In this document: one piece after another, positions 46,830 through 59,900 of the stretch
How positions within the stretch are numbered: the first letter of the stretch is position 1
Layout of the letters: every line of letters begins with the position of its first letter
From: Lojkania enalia
Taxonomy: Eukaryota; Ascomycota; Dothideomycetes; Pleosporales
Assembly: GCA_010094045.1 (NCBI GenBank)
Contig: ML986656.1
Span: 25,238-89,237, forward strand
Length of the DNA stretch: 64,000 nucleotides
Direction of reading: 5' to 3'
Translations under genes and position numbers: made by a program
Notes under the pieces: generated by a model
Told to the model about the DNA's origin: nothing
What the model saw: the letters and a program-made list of their open reading frames with translations, nothing else
Databases searched by the model: none

Positions 46830-47599
46830 TCCCTCCCTGCGTGGCGGAAAACCCTGTGTAGCGGAAACCCACTAGTGCTTTTTATTATAATAAAGTCAAC
46901 AACAATTAAGAGGCGTAGATAATCTCGGAACAAAGATATTGAATCCTAAGCTTTATCTATACCAGAAGGGGGCTTACTGGCCTAAAAGGGGTCCTAGGCT
47001 TAACATGCCCCAGAATAATCTAGACTAAGTATACTAGTTGCAGGATTCCTAAGATAATACGTCTAGAATAAGATCTTTAAAGCTAGAGGATGGTAACGAT
47101 CGATATATAATATTGTTATAGAACTACATGATACGCTAATATAGATATAACGATCCGGAACGGATTAACCTAGAACTACAATCCTAAAGGGATCACGGAC
47201 GTAAATACCTTTTCTTCTCTCTTTATTACTACCGTAAGTTACTAGTCTAGAATAGGTAAGTTGCGATCTAGTTACGTGTAAATATAGTTATATAAGTTCT
47301 TAGTTAGATAAGTTTAGGAGTATAAAAACAGCCTTAAATACATTTCTCGGTATAAGACTCTAAGCATAAGGCCTCCTTAATATCTATTATCATCCTTATT
47401 AAGCTAAGAAACTCTACTATTAGAATATTTGTAGAAGTAACGCCTACTTTAGGTATCTCTCGTCTAATAGCTCTTATACTTACTCTTATATTTGGAGGAT
47501 CTGTTGGAAGATTCCTATAATAACGAAGAGGCTTTTTATTTCTAGCCGCCGGTACTAGAAGTATAGTTAAATAGAAAGGAGTGTAACGCCCTATACGGC
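46830..47599. other. Transition from gene island to RIPed DNA
   Basis: At 46839-46872 is an imperfect direct repeat, GTGGCGGAAAACCCTGTG then TAGCGGAAACCC. Beyond about 46890 RIP becomes strong. If 46556-46829 is a copia 3' LTR, this would be the internal 3' end of the element, but no copia protein motif was recognised. Confidence 0.4.
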
Positions 47600-48750
47600 T
47601 TAGAAGATAATATAAGTATTAACTAGTAGGGTTATAAGACTATTTTATAGCCAGCTTCGTCTTCGTATAGAGCTGTTATAAAAGTACTATTAGGTAGAAG
47701 ATCTCCTTTAGTAATAGGATAGAGGCCCCCGCTTTACTTCTTCTAGTACTCTTCTAGCTAGTCTCTTAGAATATACAACTGTTTCCTCGCGTAGTCTTAT
47801 TTATTCCTAAGACCTTTTCAGCCCTTATTATACTCTTAGTAAGACTTTAAAAAGTTTACTAACGTAATAGGATACTAGTAGTATTTAAACGTACCATCCT
47901 CTAATAGAGTAGTATAATATATATAGAGGTTAAGGTTAGTACTATCTATAGTAAAAGTTGTAATTTTAGTATAGCTAGAAGGGTTAGATTTTCTAAGATA
48001 GGAAAGGGCCTGTTTCCTTGTATAGATAAGCGCCGCTCTATTATAAGTATTCTATAACCTTACTTTATTTATATCCTTTCCTTATCTCTTCTACTCCCCG
48101 GCTAAATATAGTAAAGTTAAAGAGTTGGGGTTATCTTTATAGAAAACAGCCCTATTAATATGTTTGTTAATTAAAAATAGCTTATAGTCTTACATCCGAA
48201 AGCCTTTAATAAAATCAGGTTATAGAATAGATAGGCTATTATTAAAACCGACATCTTTTAGAAAGCCTATAAATACCTAGTTAAAGGCTTAATAGTAACT
48301 CTTATTATTATATTCCTTTAATATTTTCCCACTTATTTTTACAACTAAAGTTGCTTTATTAATAGCTAATCTAATAGTATTTATATAACGCTTATAATTA
48401 GATTTAGTAGGTAAAGTAGTTCTATAAGATCCAGCAACTTATTTGCGAATATTATTAATGTTTATAGAGGACTTAGAGTTAAAAGGGTTAAGAATACTAT
48501 TCTTATAAGTCTAAATAGCAAAACTAGATAATATTATTAAAGTAGTCTTTATTATTAATAACTCGACCGTAGAATTTAGAGGAGTAGACGTTAATATCTT
48601 ATTAATTCTCTTCTTCTTTACTATCCTGTTAAATAGAGCTAAATTTTTCTATATTAACCGCACCCGCCTAAGTTAGGATTTATTATTATTACTATTACTA
48701 GCTAGAGAGACTTACTCTAATCTCTTAACCTTAGACTTAAGAAATAAAGT
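47600..48750 (-). pseudogene. PD-(D/E)XK-like fungal protein (DUF7924-type), RIP-killed
   Basis: The minus-strand frame is kept for about 1 kb with stops only TAA/TAG. It reads P-D-F-I-K-G-F, then L-A-G-E-x-K (48090-48102; x is TAG from TGG), then a former L-Q-x-x-Y-x-x-A-A-L, then R-K-Q-A-L-S-Y-L-R-K-S-N-P, then T-T-F-T-I-D-S-T-N-L-N-L-Y, then E-D-G-T-F-K-Y-Y-x-Y-P-I-T. This order, with the E-W-K of a nuclease-like core and a following (H)-Y-A-T...D-G-T-x-K-Y-H-Q-Y-P block, is that of fungal proteins with a DUF7924/restriction-endonuclease-like domain. H-to-Y and Q-to-stop changes are C-to-T. Biochemical role in fungi is unclear. It sits just right of the gene island and points towards it. 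Confidence 0.5.
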
Positions 48751-50229
48751 ATATAGACGCTTAGAATACTTAAGCTTTAGTTGTTGTAAAATTATCTACA
48801 CGAGTTTTTCTATTAATTAGCTACTTAAGTAAGCGGGCGTTATCTTTATCTTATCTATCTACTCTAATTTCTCTTTTACAACTCCCGGCTGTTACGCGTT
48901 TATTTAAGTTAATTAAATTCTCTTTAAGGATAATAGATTAACTCTAAACGTCGCGTTAAATTTTCTTTTTATAAGCTATACATCTTAGGTAAAATCGCAA
49001 CTTACTAAAGATTACTCTCTATAGCTTAGTAGAAGTTCTATACCTAATAAGCTTATATATTATTCTATTCTCTATACTAATATATATACCTGTATTAGAA
49101 CTTATAATAGTAGCCGGCTATAAGAGTTTTAAATAAGTACAGCAGACTTATGTCTTAAATACTCTCCCCTTTATAATAAAGAACGTCGCGAGGTAAAGGA
49201 GGGATAAATTTTTATAACATCTAGGCTAAAAGACCTGCTAGGAGCTATAATACCGTAGGTTTCGTCGCCAGCGCTTTAGCAGAGTTAAGGGGTAATAAGG
49301 AATAATTAGCTATTAGCAGCTCTACTTATACTAAGTATAACTTACCTAATAGAAATCGTAGGATAGATAATAGCTTCTATATATAAGTAGATAGGGAAGT
49401 ACTTTAAATATAGGACGAGTAGCTATTAGTTAGCTAATTCGGGAACCGCTAAGGTAGGGTAGTTTAGGTAGCTACTAAGGATAAGCGAGAATTTATACTA
49501 AATTTATTTCTCTACCTCTTAACAGCGCAGTATTTTTACTATAATAATAACGACTATAAGTATAAGAACAGATAATTCGGTAAGGAGCTAGAGTAGGGCT
49601 ATTTAGGCTATATATAAAATATAGTATAAAGGAGCTAAAAGAGAGCTTATAATAAGATAGTTAATTAGCTATTTATATACCAGTTGCTTATACTAAACTT
49701 TATTATAGAGGATATTAGTACTAGGCTATAGCTATAAGAGCTTTTATACGGCCGCAGTATAGCTGCAATTTAACCCTATATATAGATCTCTTATACTTCT
49801 TACTATTATAGCTATAGCCTTCTTCTCTATTCTATTCTCTAATCTTATCTCTAAGTATACGCTTCAGTATAGTAGTTATTATAGCTAACTGCGGAGATAT
49901 ATACTAAGTATATAATCTTAAGATATATAAGGAGAGAGAGTATTAATAGTAATATAGTAGATAGACTACTATATAGAAATAATAAACGAGAAAACTTAAG
50001 TATACTATTATAAGAAAGAACTAACTGTAGAAAGGCGGTGTTTAACCTAAGAAGGTAACAGCTATATAGATAAATAGACTATAGACTTAGCTACCTTAAT
50101 ACTATACTTACTAGAATACTCTACTATAATATTAAAGTAATAAGAAGAAGTTATATATAATAGTCTACTTAAGTATATATATACACCTATAATCTGTGTA
50201 TAATACTAGCTGCTTATTAGTATACTAAA
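48751..50229. other. RIPed stretch, no gene recognised
   Basis: TpA-saturated sequence with no repeat or protein family recognised on either strand. Confidence 0.3.
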
Positions 50230-50390
50230 GCGCTTTACAATAAAGTTTATAGTAGTAATATTAATAGATAAGAAAGAGAAGGTTAAGTTTTTCTACTTTC
50301 TCTAGATGCTTAAGAATGTTCTGGAGTTTAAAGACGTACGCTTTAAACTTAAGAATCTATATTAGCTTAAAGAAGAAGATAAAAAATAAA
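50230..50390 (+). repeat. Copy of the 20.7 kb repeat, opposite orientation
   Basis: This matches the reverse complement of 20703-20858. The plus strand reads R-F-T-I-K-F-I-V-V-I-L-I-D-K-K-E-K-V-K-F-F-Y, then F-K-D-V-R-F-K-L-K-N-L-Y-x-L-K-E-E-D. This is a charged, coiled-coil-like segment of an unknown protein. Similarity fades on both sides. Confidence 0.7.
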
Positions 50391-52619
50391 TAAAAGAGAT
50401 AGAGAAGAAGTTAGATAACTTCTATCTATTAGGACTTTAGTAGCGATAGTACTTAGGAACGTAATAGGGACTGGGACCTAAACTACCTCTTAAAATTAGC
50501 CTCTAACTAAAACGACAATTGCCTAGTAGAGCCGGTATAGAAGAAGTATCTAATATTCTTAGTAGACGAGAATTAAGGAGCTAGGGATATATTTTATAGA
50601 TAGGAGTATCTCCTTATAGAATATACTAGACTATTATGCCTAGAGTCTAATTAGAGAAGAGTTTAAATATTCCTATACTTCGTTAGTAGCTTAGTATAAG
50701 GGTAGCTCTTTAGGTAGTATTAAACTCTAAGACCTGATATACTATTATTCTATTAAATTGAAATATTTTCCTAAGTTTAAGGTTGTCTTATTTATATACC
50801 CGACTACTGATGTTATTAAGCCCTAATTATTAGAGGTAGATCCTTCTAGTTTTAATAGTTAGTATTATAGCAGTTATATACTGTATCTTAGTAGCCGATT
50901 ATTAATACTACTATACTATACTAAAGGCTAGGTTTATATACCCGTATTCGCAACTATATCTAGTAGTAAAGTCTTAGATAGTTTTATAAAAGAGTGGTAG
51001 GTTTGCGGCTTAGAAACTTCGTTATTTATAATAATAAATATACTAATATAAGGGAGGAATAAATTTATTTATCAGCGCTTAAGCTAGTATATTAGTTTTA
51101 TATTAGTCTTATTAAACAATAATAATTTAGTAATATATCCTCTAATAGAACTATATAGTTAGTTAACTATACCTTAATATATTATCTAGCGCCTGTTTCT
51201 ATTATAGTAGTTAGTATTTACTTATTATCTTACCTAGATTTTACTGTACTGTATTAGCTACTATTATATAATTAATACTTATTTCTAAGAAATTAGGGTT
51301 GTCTAAATTATTATAAGATAGATTTTCTATTATCTAATTTAAACCTTTTATTATATAGTTTACTAACTATTAAGCGTAAAAGCTAGACTATAACTACTAC
51401 CTACCTTAGACCTTTAGTAGGCGGGAGGATTAACTAATATATAAATTCCGCTAGCTAAGTCTATTACTATAATACTATTATAGGGACGATAAGTTATATA
51501 ATTTTAAACGGGTTCTAAGATATTATAAGCGTATATTATTCTTATCTTATAGGTTCTAATGTTATACTACTAATAGTAATACCTAATAGAATATTTAGAC
51601 CCTTAATACGATAAAGAGTTAGCTATAATAGTATATACGGTATATAGCATATATATTACTAACTATACTAAACAATACCCTTTAGGAATAATAGTAGAAT
51701 AGGGAGGGTAGTTCTTATTAACTCTAACTCTCCTCCGCCTTAAATATACCTTAATAATATTAATATTAAGGCCGCTTTTAACCTTTTAATTAGAGTACTA
51801 GACTTAGGCGAATACGTCTACTAAAAGCTTATAGGAGACATCCTTCGCTTTATCTTCCTCTTAAGTAAAGGATATTCTATTATTTAGGAGACGGTGTCTA
51901 TTAATACCTACCCTAACTTCTACCTCTTTAAGGTTTCTTAAAGGCCTAGTAGAACCTTATACTAATATAAGTTTATGCTTATAAAATCTAAGAAGCTAGA
52001 AGAGGCTTAAGTATCTATAGAAGATTATTTCTACAATTATCTTAAAGGAAATAGGAATAATTCTAAGAATTACTATAGAATAATTTAGATTAGGTTAGAT
52101 ATATATTTTTATAAGTATAAAAACTCCAATTTTAGTAGGATTAGGGGATAGATATACCTTATTAATGATGCTAATAATGTTGTAGCCTAGGGTCGATATA
52201 TTAAAGATAATCCTATACTATTCGTATAAACTAGTAGATAGGTTATTAATAGGAGTAACGGATATTATACTACTAATATTGGATAATTATTAGATAGAGA
52301 TCTTTCGGGTTTTCTATTAGTTTTATAAGGGATATATAGGGAGTACAATTTACGATCTATCGATAGTTAATATAATTATTAAGCTTCCTACTATATAATA
52401 GATTAATAGATTAGATTAATATCTTATAATAGACGTTTCAAATACGTTTACTTATATACTATACTACTAGAGTAGCTACCGAACTAAATATACGACTCTA
52501 TAAGAGTCTAAGACGTTCTAAACTAATAGCCCTCTTCTCTTTTAATATTTCAGTTACTGTACCTCTATATAAAAACTAACCTAGTATTAAATAAGTAGCT
52601 AACTCTAGCGCTCTTAATA
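50391..52619. other. RIPed stretch with plus-strand coding traces
   Basis: The coding-like frame of the 50.23 kb repeat continues for a short way (K-E-I-E-K-K-L-D at about 50395). No family is recognised in the remainder. Confidence 0.3.
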
Positions 52620-53960
52620 GGTCCTACTAATACCTTATTAAGGATTGTATTCTATAGCTTAATAGAGAGCTTGCGAAGAAGAGCTGTAGGGGTACTAGTC
52701 TACGTAGCTTAAAGAAGGAGCTCGATAGCTTTATTAGAAGGAGGATATATCCTATTAAATAGACGCTTAGGTTCTATATATCTTTTAAGCTCGCTGTTTA
52801 TCTAATATAGAATAAGCTCTTATATAGAGAGTATAAGGTAAGTAAGACTTTTTTCTACTAAACTAGGAGTAGACTAGATCTACTTTACGAAATCCTTTTA
52901 GACCAGTATAACCGTATACGGAATATACTAGTATATAATAATAAACGTCCTACTAACCCTAATAATATGTCTACTTATAAAGCCCTACTCTAGAAAGTTA
53001 TCTATCTAGACTAGAAAGCTGCTAGTACCCTAGCGTAAGAGCGTTGCTTCTTCGACGGTAAAGTTTAGAGTAACAATCCTAATAATAGTATTAGTAAGCC
53101 TTCGAAAAGTAGAGTTGTTATAACAACTATAGAGAATATACCTCTACTAGAATATAAAGTTGGCGAGTATCCTAGAGATAAAAGTCTTACGCTACTATAA
53201 GTACTATAGGTCGATATCTTTATATCTTATTTTCTAGTATAGTACTAGATAGACGGATTGTAAGGCGTGTTTAGCAAGTGTTAGCAGTAGTTTATAAGGC
53301 TTAAAATTGGAAATAGTTATAGAACGCTGGTAAATAAAGTTGAGAAGAACCTAAAGGTTGTAATCTCTCTAGTCTAATTATAGAATATCGCGATTAAGGT
53401 TAAAGGTCTAGACTATTCTAATATAAGTCTATCGGCAGTTATTAAAGGGTGTAATAAAGTCGTTCTACTAATACTAATCTTAGGTAACCTGCGAGTATAA
53501 AATATTAAAGGTAGATTCTACGTCTATAAGCACTTTTCGCCGTCTATACCGGGCGATAATAGTACTATACACCTCTTACTACACCTATAAGCCTACTTAA
53601 ATATAATTATAGTATAGTACTATCTTCGGTAGAATAATATATAGTAAAATAGATAGTCTCTAGTATTTTATAAGAAGTATAGGCTATTTATAACTATATT
53701 ATAATAGTAATATACTCTATAAACTAAGGTTAATATATACTATTATAGCAAGCCGTAGATAGAAGTAAAATACTAGAATAGTTAAGCTAGGCGTAAGAGG
53801 TAATAATAAATTTAGTGCAGTCGCTCTACGTATATTAGCTAGTTTAGTAAAGGGCTACGTATAAAGATTAAGGCGAGATAGTTAAGAAGAATCGATGGTG
53901 GGGAGAAGAAGGCGAGCTGTAGAGAGGGGAAGATTAGAAGATCTAGAGTATTAGTTATAG
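52620..53960 (+). pseudogene. Unidentified RIP-killed protein gene, over 400 codons
   Basis: One plus-strand frame runs about 1.3 kb with many TAA/TAG but no TGA, the expected remnant of an open frame hit by RIP. Readable parts are K-S-C-R-G-T-S-L-R, R-P-T-N-P-N-N-M-S-T-Y-K-A-L (about 52960), L-E-Y-K-V-G-E-Y-P-R-D-K-S (about 53150), V-K-G-L-D-Y-S-N-I-S (about 53405) and a basic tail with G-R-R-R-R-like character near 53900. The protein is basic and has no membrane segment. The family was not recognised. As part of the large insertion it is a former cargo gene or an unknown transposon gene. Confidence 0.45.
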
Positions 53961-56900
53961 TAACTATATTACTAAGTTAACTAACAAGCGCTCTTATTTC
54001 GGAGTTGGATTTTTATATATTCTAAGCATCTATAAGAGGAAGGCTCTATATAGCTATAAGCTTAATAGCTACTATAAGTAAATTATACTATTATAATTAT
54101 ATAGGCTATTTTATACTAGTTAAAATTAGTAATTACTTTAGTTAGAGGTACTATTAGTATAGTAAACTTATTAAACTAACCTATAGCTGTAGCAGAATTT
54201 CCTGTTACTAGTATTAGCAAGTATTTAATAATCCTAAAGGAGTAGGAAGAGGCTATTATAGCTCTTACTAAAGTATATACTAGTCTAGTAGATAGGTTTA
54301 AATTTAATAACTTTATTGCTGGGAAAGGTTAAAGCTTTATTATACTACTATAGTAAGAATTCTATAACTCTTATATTATACTCTCTTATATATAAATAGC
54401 AGCTTTTTAGGATTAGGGAAGATACTTACAGTTAAAACTGTTACTAAATATCTTAGATACTACTCTATTTAGTATATAACCTCTATTATCTTTTATCTAA
54501 TACTTTCTAACCTATATAGATCTCTAGTAAATTAAGTACTAAAGTAGGATTGCTAGAAAAACAACTCTTAGATATCTTCTAGATTACTAGTTATTAGTAT
54601 ATAATTCTTCTCTTAGATAAAGTAGATATCTATTTTAAGTAGTATTTATTCTATAACCTAGGTCGCAACAGTCTTATTACTATATTTCTCTACAAGCTAA
54701 AATATCTAGATAGAATCTTATTTTTAATAATAAACTAGGTGTTTAAGTTTAATAAAGCGATATTTAGCTGTATCTACCTTATACTTAGATATAAAAAGTT
54801 AAGTAAATATATAAGGAAGTAAATCTAAAGCTATTTCCTCTTATAGATATATACCTCTTATAAACCCCCAGACATCTATAATAAGAAGTTAAAACGACTA
54901 GTTAGAAGTAGGCTTAATAGATAGTAGGTAAGTATCTTTATTACGCGTTTTAGTACGAGTTTTACTAATAGTAAACCCCTTAGATTAAGAATATTATTTC
55001 TACAGCCTATATACTAGCTATAAAAGAGAAGTGTAAAATAAAGCTTATACACCTTTCTAAAGCTATAACTATAAGTAAGAACTTTATACGCAAGTTTAAT
55101 AGGGTAGAATATATTAATAGCGTGTTTATTTAGTATTTCTATATAATTCTCATATTATTATATTATAACTAGATAGCTACTACTACCTTTAATAGACCTA
55201 TTATAATTTATATATCCTATTAATATAGTATTTAGCTTCTAGTACGGCTATAGTAAATTAACTAAAGCTGTAACTAATAGGTATAATAGCTAATAAAGTA
55301 GAAGATCTTACTATTAGTAGTAACTAACGGCGCATCTTACTTATACATGTTACTACTATCGGCTAAGTAAGTAAGCGAACTAACTAGTACTCTAGCTATT
55401 ATTAGAGATGTAGATAGTAAAGGCTTCTCTATTATCTAGAGTAGGCAGCTTAACGAGTATATTATAGTCTAAATAGTAGAGATAGTATACTATAAGTATT
55501 AGAACGCGGCCTTAATAACTAAATAGTAGGGTAGAACGCGGTTTAATAGTAGATATAAGAGGTGTTTTACGTTACTCTCAGCTATACCGCTATTACCTTC
55601 TATTACCTCTAAATCCCCGTACTATCTAAGTATAAGCCTCCCTCTAATAAATATAAACTATCTGCTACTAGCTCTACTAGAAGAGTACTATAGTTAAGAC
55701 TATTCTTCTCTATAACTGTAGTCTATATAAATACATCCTACGATCCTAAATATTAGATATTACTACTAATACCTTTAGGAATACTAAATAAGATATGCCT
55801 GGAAGTTACACCTCTTAATTAAGGGTCTTATAGGAAATTAGTCTAGATACGCTTTATTAAGGTTTTCTATAATATCTAGAGAATAGCCGGCTTTATCTAA
55901 CTTAAAATTGCAGTTATTCTAATATATATAAATCTCCGCTACTTAGTTCTACTATTAAATTCAGCCACCTTATTACTATCTAATTCTAGCTTTTCCTTAA
56001 ATCTATACCTAATATACTCCAATTATCTCCGTATAACATCTATATATAAAGTTACCCTACTCTTATATAATTCTTAAGCCGCTTATAAGGTTATAGTAGT
56101 ATTATATTTAAGAGTTAAATATAATTATTCTACTTATTATTAGCACCCCGTTAATACAGAGACTATATTATATCCCCTCTTTTACCAACTAACAAGCGTA
56201 GTATATTATAATACTCTACTACTCTAGCGGCTCGAGCTCTTCTTCGGGTATACTAGATGTTAGCTTCTATTTTAGCAGGTTAAGTAGTTTAATACTCTAG
56301 AATCTATACTCGTATAAATATACCCTTATCTAATATATCCTCAATTCTAGGCTAATCTAATCTAGTCTTATTATATATAGACTCTAGCTAAAATAATAGG
56401 TTCGGCGGTAAGAGTATAGAAATTATACTCTCTACTAAGGCTATTACTAAGCTTATTACTAGAGATATAGGCTAATTTTTACTATTTAGATATAGCTTAA
56501 ATACTACCTAGTATATTAGTTTTTACTATACTAAAGAGAATAACTAGAACCTAGCTATATTTATTAATAGTCTAGATAGACGTTAGGGGTATATATAAAA
56601 AATAATATATAGATAATAGACTATAGTATCTTCTTACCTTTCTATAAGGCTTTTAATATATAGATAGTAGTTAGAGTAGGTAAAGTTTAGGCAATAACAG
56701 ATAGATAGTTAAAAGAGGTAGTTAAGCTGAAGGTAGCAGCTTTAGCTAAAATAAATATATATATAACTAGGAAAGTATAGTTAAATATTAAATTCCTTAA
56801 ATAGGCCCCTTTATTTATACTTAGAGGCTATATAGGTCTAGTTTTAGACCTTCTAATATATATTTAGGCTTAGATTAGGAGTTTTCTAAAGTAATTTACC

Positions 56901-56987
56901 CTTAATTTAGGTTAAAGTAGTAACTACTTAAGCTGGCGACTATAACCGGAACTAGTCGTATAAGAGAAGTTTACTTATCTTTAGGGG
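53961..56987. other. RIPed right end of candidate element
   Basis: No family is recognised. The last 100 bp before the Gypsy junction (ending CTTATCTTTAGGGG) show no clear inverted match to the left end (GATAGTTAAATTTC). Coding traces occur on the plus strand around 55400-55700 without a nameable domain. Confidence 0.35.
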
Positions 56988-59900
56988 TAATTATCGTAGA
57001 GGAGTAGTCTATTCTCTATCTAATACTTATAAAGTAGAAGTATATATTCTTATATAAAGGAGGCTCGGTTTTTCTATAGTAATATATTAATTAATTCTAG
57101 AGAGTCTAGTAATATAACCTACTCTTAGCCTTTAATAATATTTAGTATAGCCGCTTAAATTATTATTTAGATAATATAGGACTAGGCTAATTTAATATTA
57201 ATTTAGAGGTAAAGTTAATATAGTCTAAATAGAACTCTTAACTAGTTATTAGTTTAAACTACTTTTAAGTTTTCTATATCTTATTTATAATAACTAAAGA
57301 TATCTACTCTAATATTATTCTTACCTAGGGTATACTTAATTTGGAACTAATACTAAGCTAATTTCTTAGTTTAATAAACTTAATAAATATTAAGTACCTT
57401 TATAATTATAAAATATTTAAGTAAGTAATAATTAGTATATACTAGAGTCCTAGTAGCTACTAAAATAAGTTTTACCCTCTATTATTTAAATATAGTAATA
57501 ATTGCGAATAGTTTCTTATTATAGATTTTCTAGTTTAGTTCCGAACCGGATAGAACCTTACTATAAAATATTATAGGGTACTATTTTCTATTAGAATATT
57601 TCTATAATAGTACTATTATAACTACTCTATTAGAGATATTAGTTTCTATTTTTATTTCTAATATAGGGTTAAAATAGTAGAGAGTAGGTATACTTAGTAG
57701 AGCTAACTTTAATTTCTTAAAGGTAATATTATATTCTAAAGTCTATATAAAAGAAGTTATAGAACTCTATAGTATAATAATTAGCTTTATAATACGTAAT
57801 AATTCTAATATAAACTATTAATAGAATCTAGTAAAACTTAAGAAGGATTTTACACCTATTATAGTAGTAGATAACTACTAGTTATACAGTACTTTTACCT
57901 TTTCTAGGTTAACCTTAAGACTTTTATTTAAGAGGATATAGCTAAGGTATTTAGTTTAGGTAATATAGAATTCGCTCTTCTTAATATTAACTTATAACCC
58001 TACTTAATATAATCTCTTAAGAACTTTCTTAACGTAGATAGTATATATTATCTTATCTTTAGAGTAGATAAGAATATTATTTAGATAAGTAATATAGAAG
58101 TTATTTAGGTAGTCGATTAGTATATTATTTATATAGCGCTAGTAAGTTACTAGACTATTATATAATCTAAAAAGTAGAACTTTATACTTATAGGTTCTAT
58201 ATTAAGTCTAAAAGATAGTATATTCTTTAGAACTAGGGTCTATTCTAATCTTATTAAAGACCGCGTAAATATTAAACTTAGTAAAAATTACTACTTTAGT
58301 AGGTCTAGATAGAAGTTTATCTATATACAGTATCGGATATATATTCTTATAGATAAGAGTATTAAGTTTATAATAATCTACGTAAATATATAAGTTACTA
58401 TTAAATTTATAGACGTAAAGGATTAGAAATATAAAAGAGCTTAGACTCTATTTAATATACTTATTCCGTAGATTATCTATAATATATTTCTTAGTTACCT
58501 CTAGCTTCTTAATATTCTATTTATATAATAGGCTGTAACTATTAGAGAAGGGTTCTATAAGAATAATCTTATAATTATAAGGGTAGTATTCTAATAATTA
58601 ATAAGCCGCAGTTTTACTAAATATATCCTAATACTTATAGTATTTAGATAGTAATTAGAGATTTACTAGTACTTTATTTTTAGCCTTATCTTCTAACTCT
58701 AGAGTTTACTTATCTTTAATTAGCTATTTAATTTTGTATAGAGACGTAGAGAAAAACTCGTTCTCTTTCCTCTTTATATTAAAGTAGAAAGTATTAGCTA
58801 AGATAAGAGCGATAATAGGAGAATAGATTTTCTTTGGATCGAATTCGGACTTTATTATATACGGGTATATAGAAGTTCTAAGCTTATTTAGACTATAGGC
58901 TATAGAAGATTAATATAGTTTTAGTAGTCTTAATAGACTTTTAATATAATAGATAGTTAGACTATAGGACTACTAATACTAGTTCTTTTCTTATAGAATA
59001 TCGCGTCGCCGGATATCTAGCTCTATCTTCTTATTATATACTAGCTAAGTTAATTATATAAGAAGAAGAGGTAATAGATTATAAATAGTAAGATACTTAG
59101 AGGGCTATATAATCTAATTCTTATCTATATCTAGCTGGAGTTGAAAGTAATATAACTATTTAATACTAATAATACAATCCTAAATACTTAGATCTATAAT
59201 AATAAATAGGTAGTTTTAAATAGTTCTCCTATTAATTTATAGATATAAGTAGATATACTAATTAACTAGAGTTTAGATTTAGTCCTAAAAACCTTTAATA
59301 GTAATTTTAAAGGGTAAGTACTATATTAATATATATAGAGTTTAGGAGAGTAATCTAGCTACTATAGAATTAAAGAATAGAAAGCTTTAGGTACTAGTAT
59401 TAATAAGAGCGTTTAGTTGTATACTAACGCCTTTTAAATATAGAATAGTAGGGATTTAGAAGTACTTTCCTCTAAATAAATATAATAAATCGATATTTAA
59501 TAAATTATACCTATTTAAGTCTAAGATAGAGAGTTTTCTTAGACGTCTCTATTTCCCACCTAAGAACTATCTAGATAGTACTCGTTTACGTCTAAAAACT
59601 CTTCTTCCTTAATCTCCTCTTATTTAACCTCTATTTCTTATACTTTAAAGATTATACATTTATTTATAAAATATTCTAGTTTACTATAGTTATAGTAATT
59701 ACCTAAAGTTGTATACCTTTTAAATATAAGAGTCTTACTAGATTATTAGAAAGTAATTATAGTAGAATAAGGTATTAATACTAGGGTAGATTAGAGTAGT
59801 ATTAGATTATAGGTTACCTTAGATAAACTCTTAGAAGCCTTCTAGTACTAATCTAAATTTATTTTAGCTGCAACTTATAAACTAACAGTTTATTCTAGAA

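Larger units (their letters stand above)
4466..56987 (+). mobile_element. Candidate Starship-like giant element (decayed), 52.5 kb
   Basis: Seen: a Gypsy element is cut at 4465 and continues in register at 56988, so the 52.5 kb between was inserted into it. The segment carries non-TE genes (uncharacterised 227-aa protein, GNAT acetyltransferase). A DUF3435-type recombinase relic lies about 0.5 kb inside the left edge and points inward. Known: Starships carry a DUF3435 tyrosine-recombinase captain at one end, oriented inward, plus variable cargo, and leave short direct repeats. Inferred: this is such an element, RIPed and colonised by other transposons. No matching terminal inverted repeats were found by eye. 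Alternatives are several successive insertions or a misassembly. The strand follows the captain-like gene. Confidence 0.5.
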
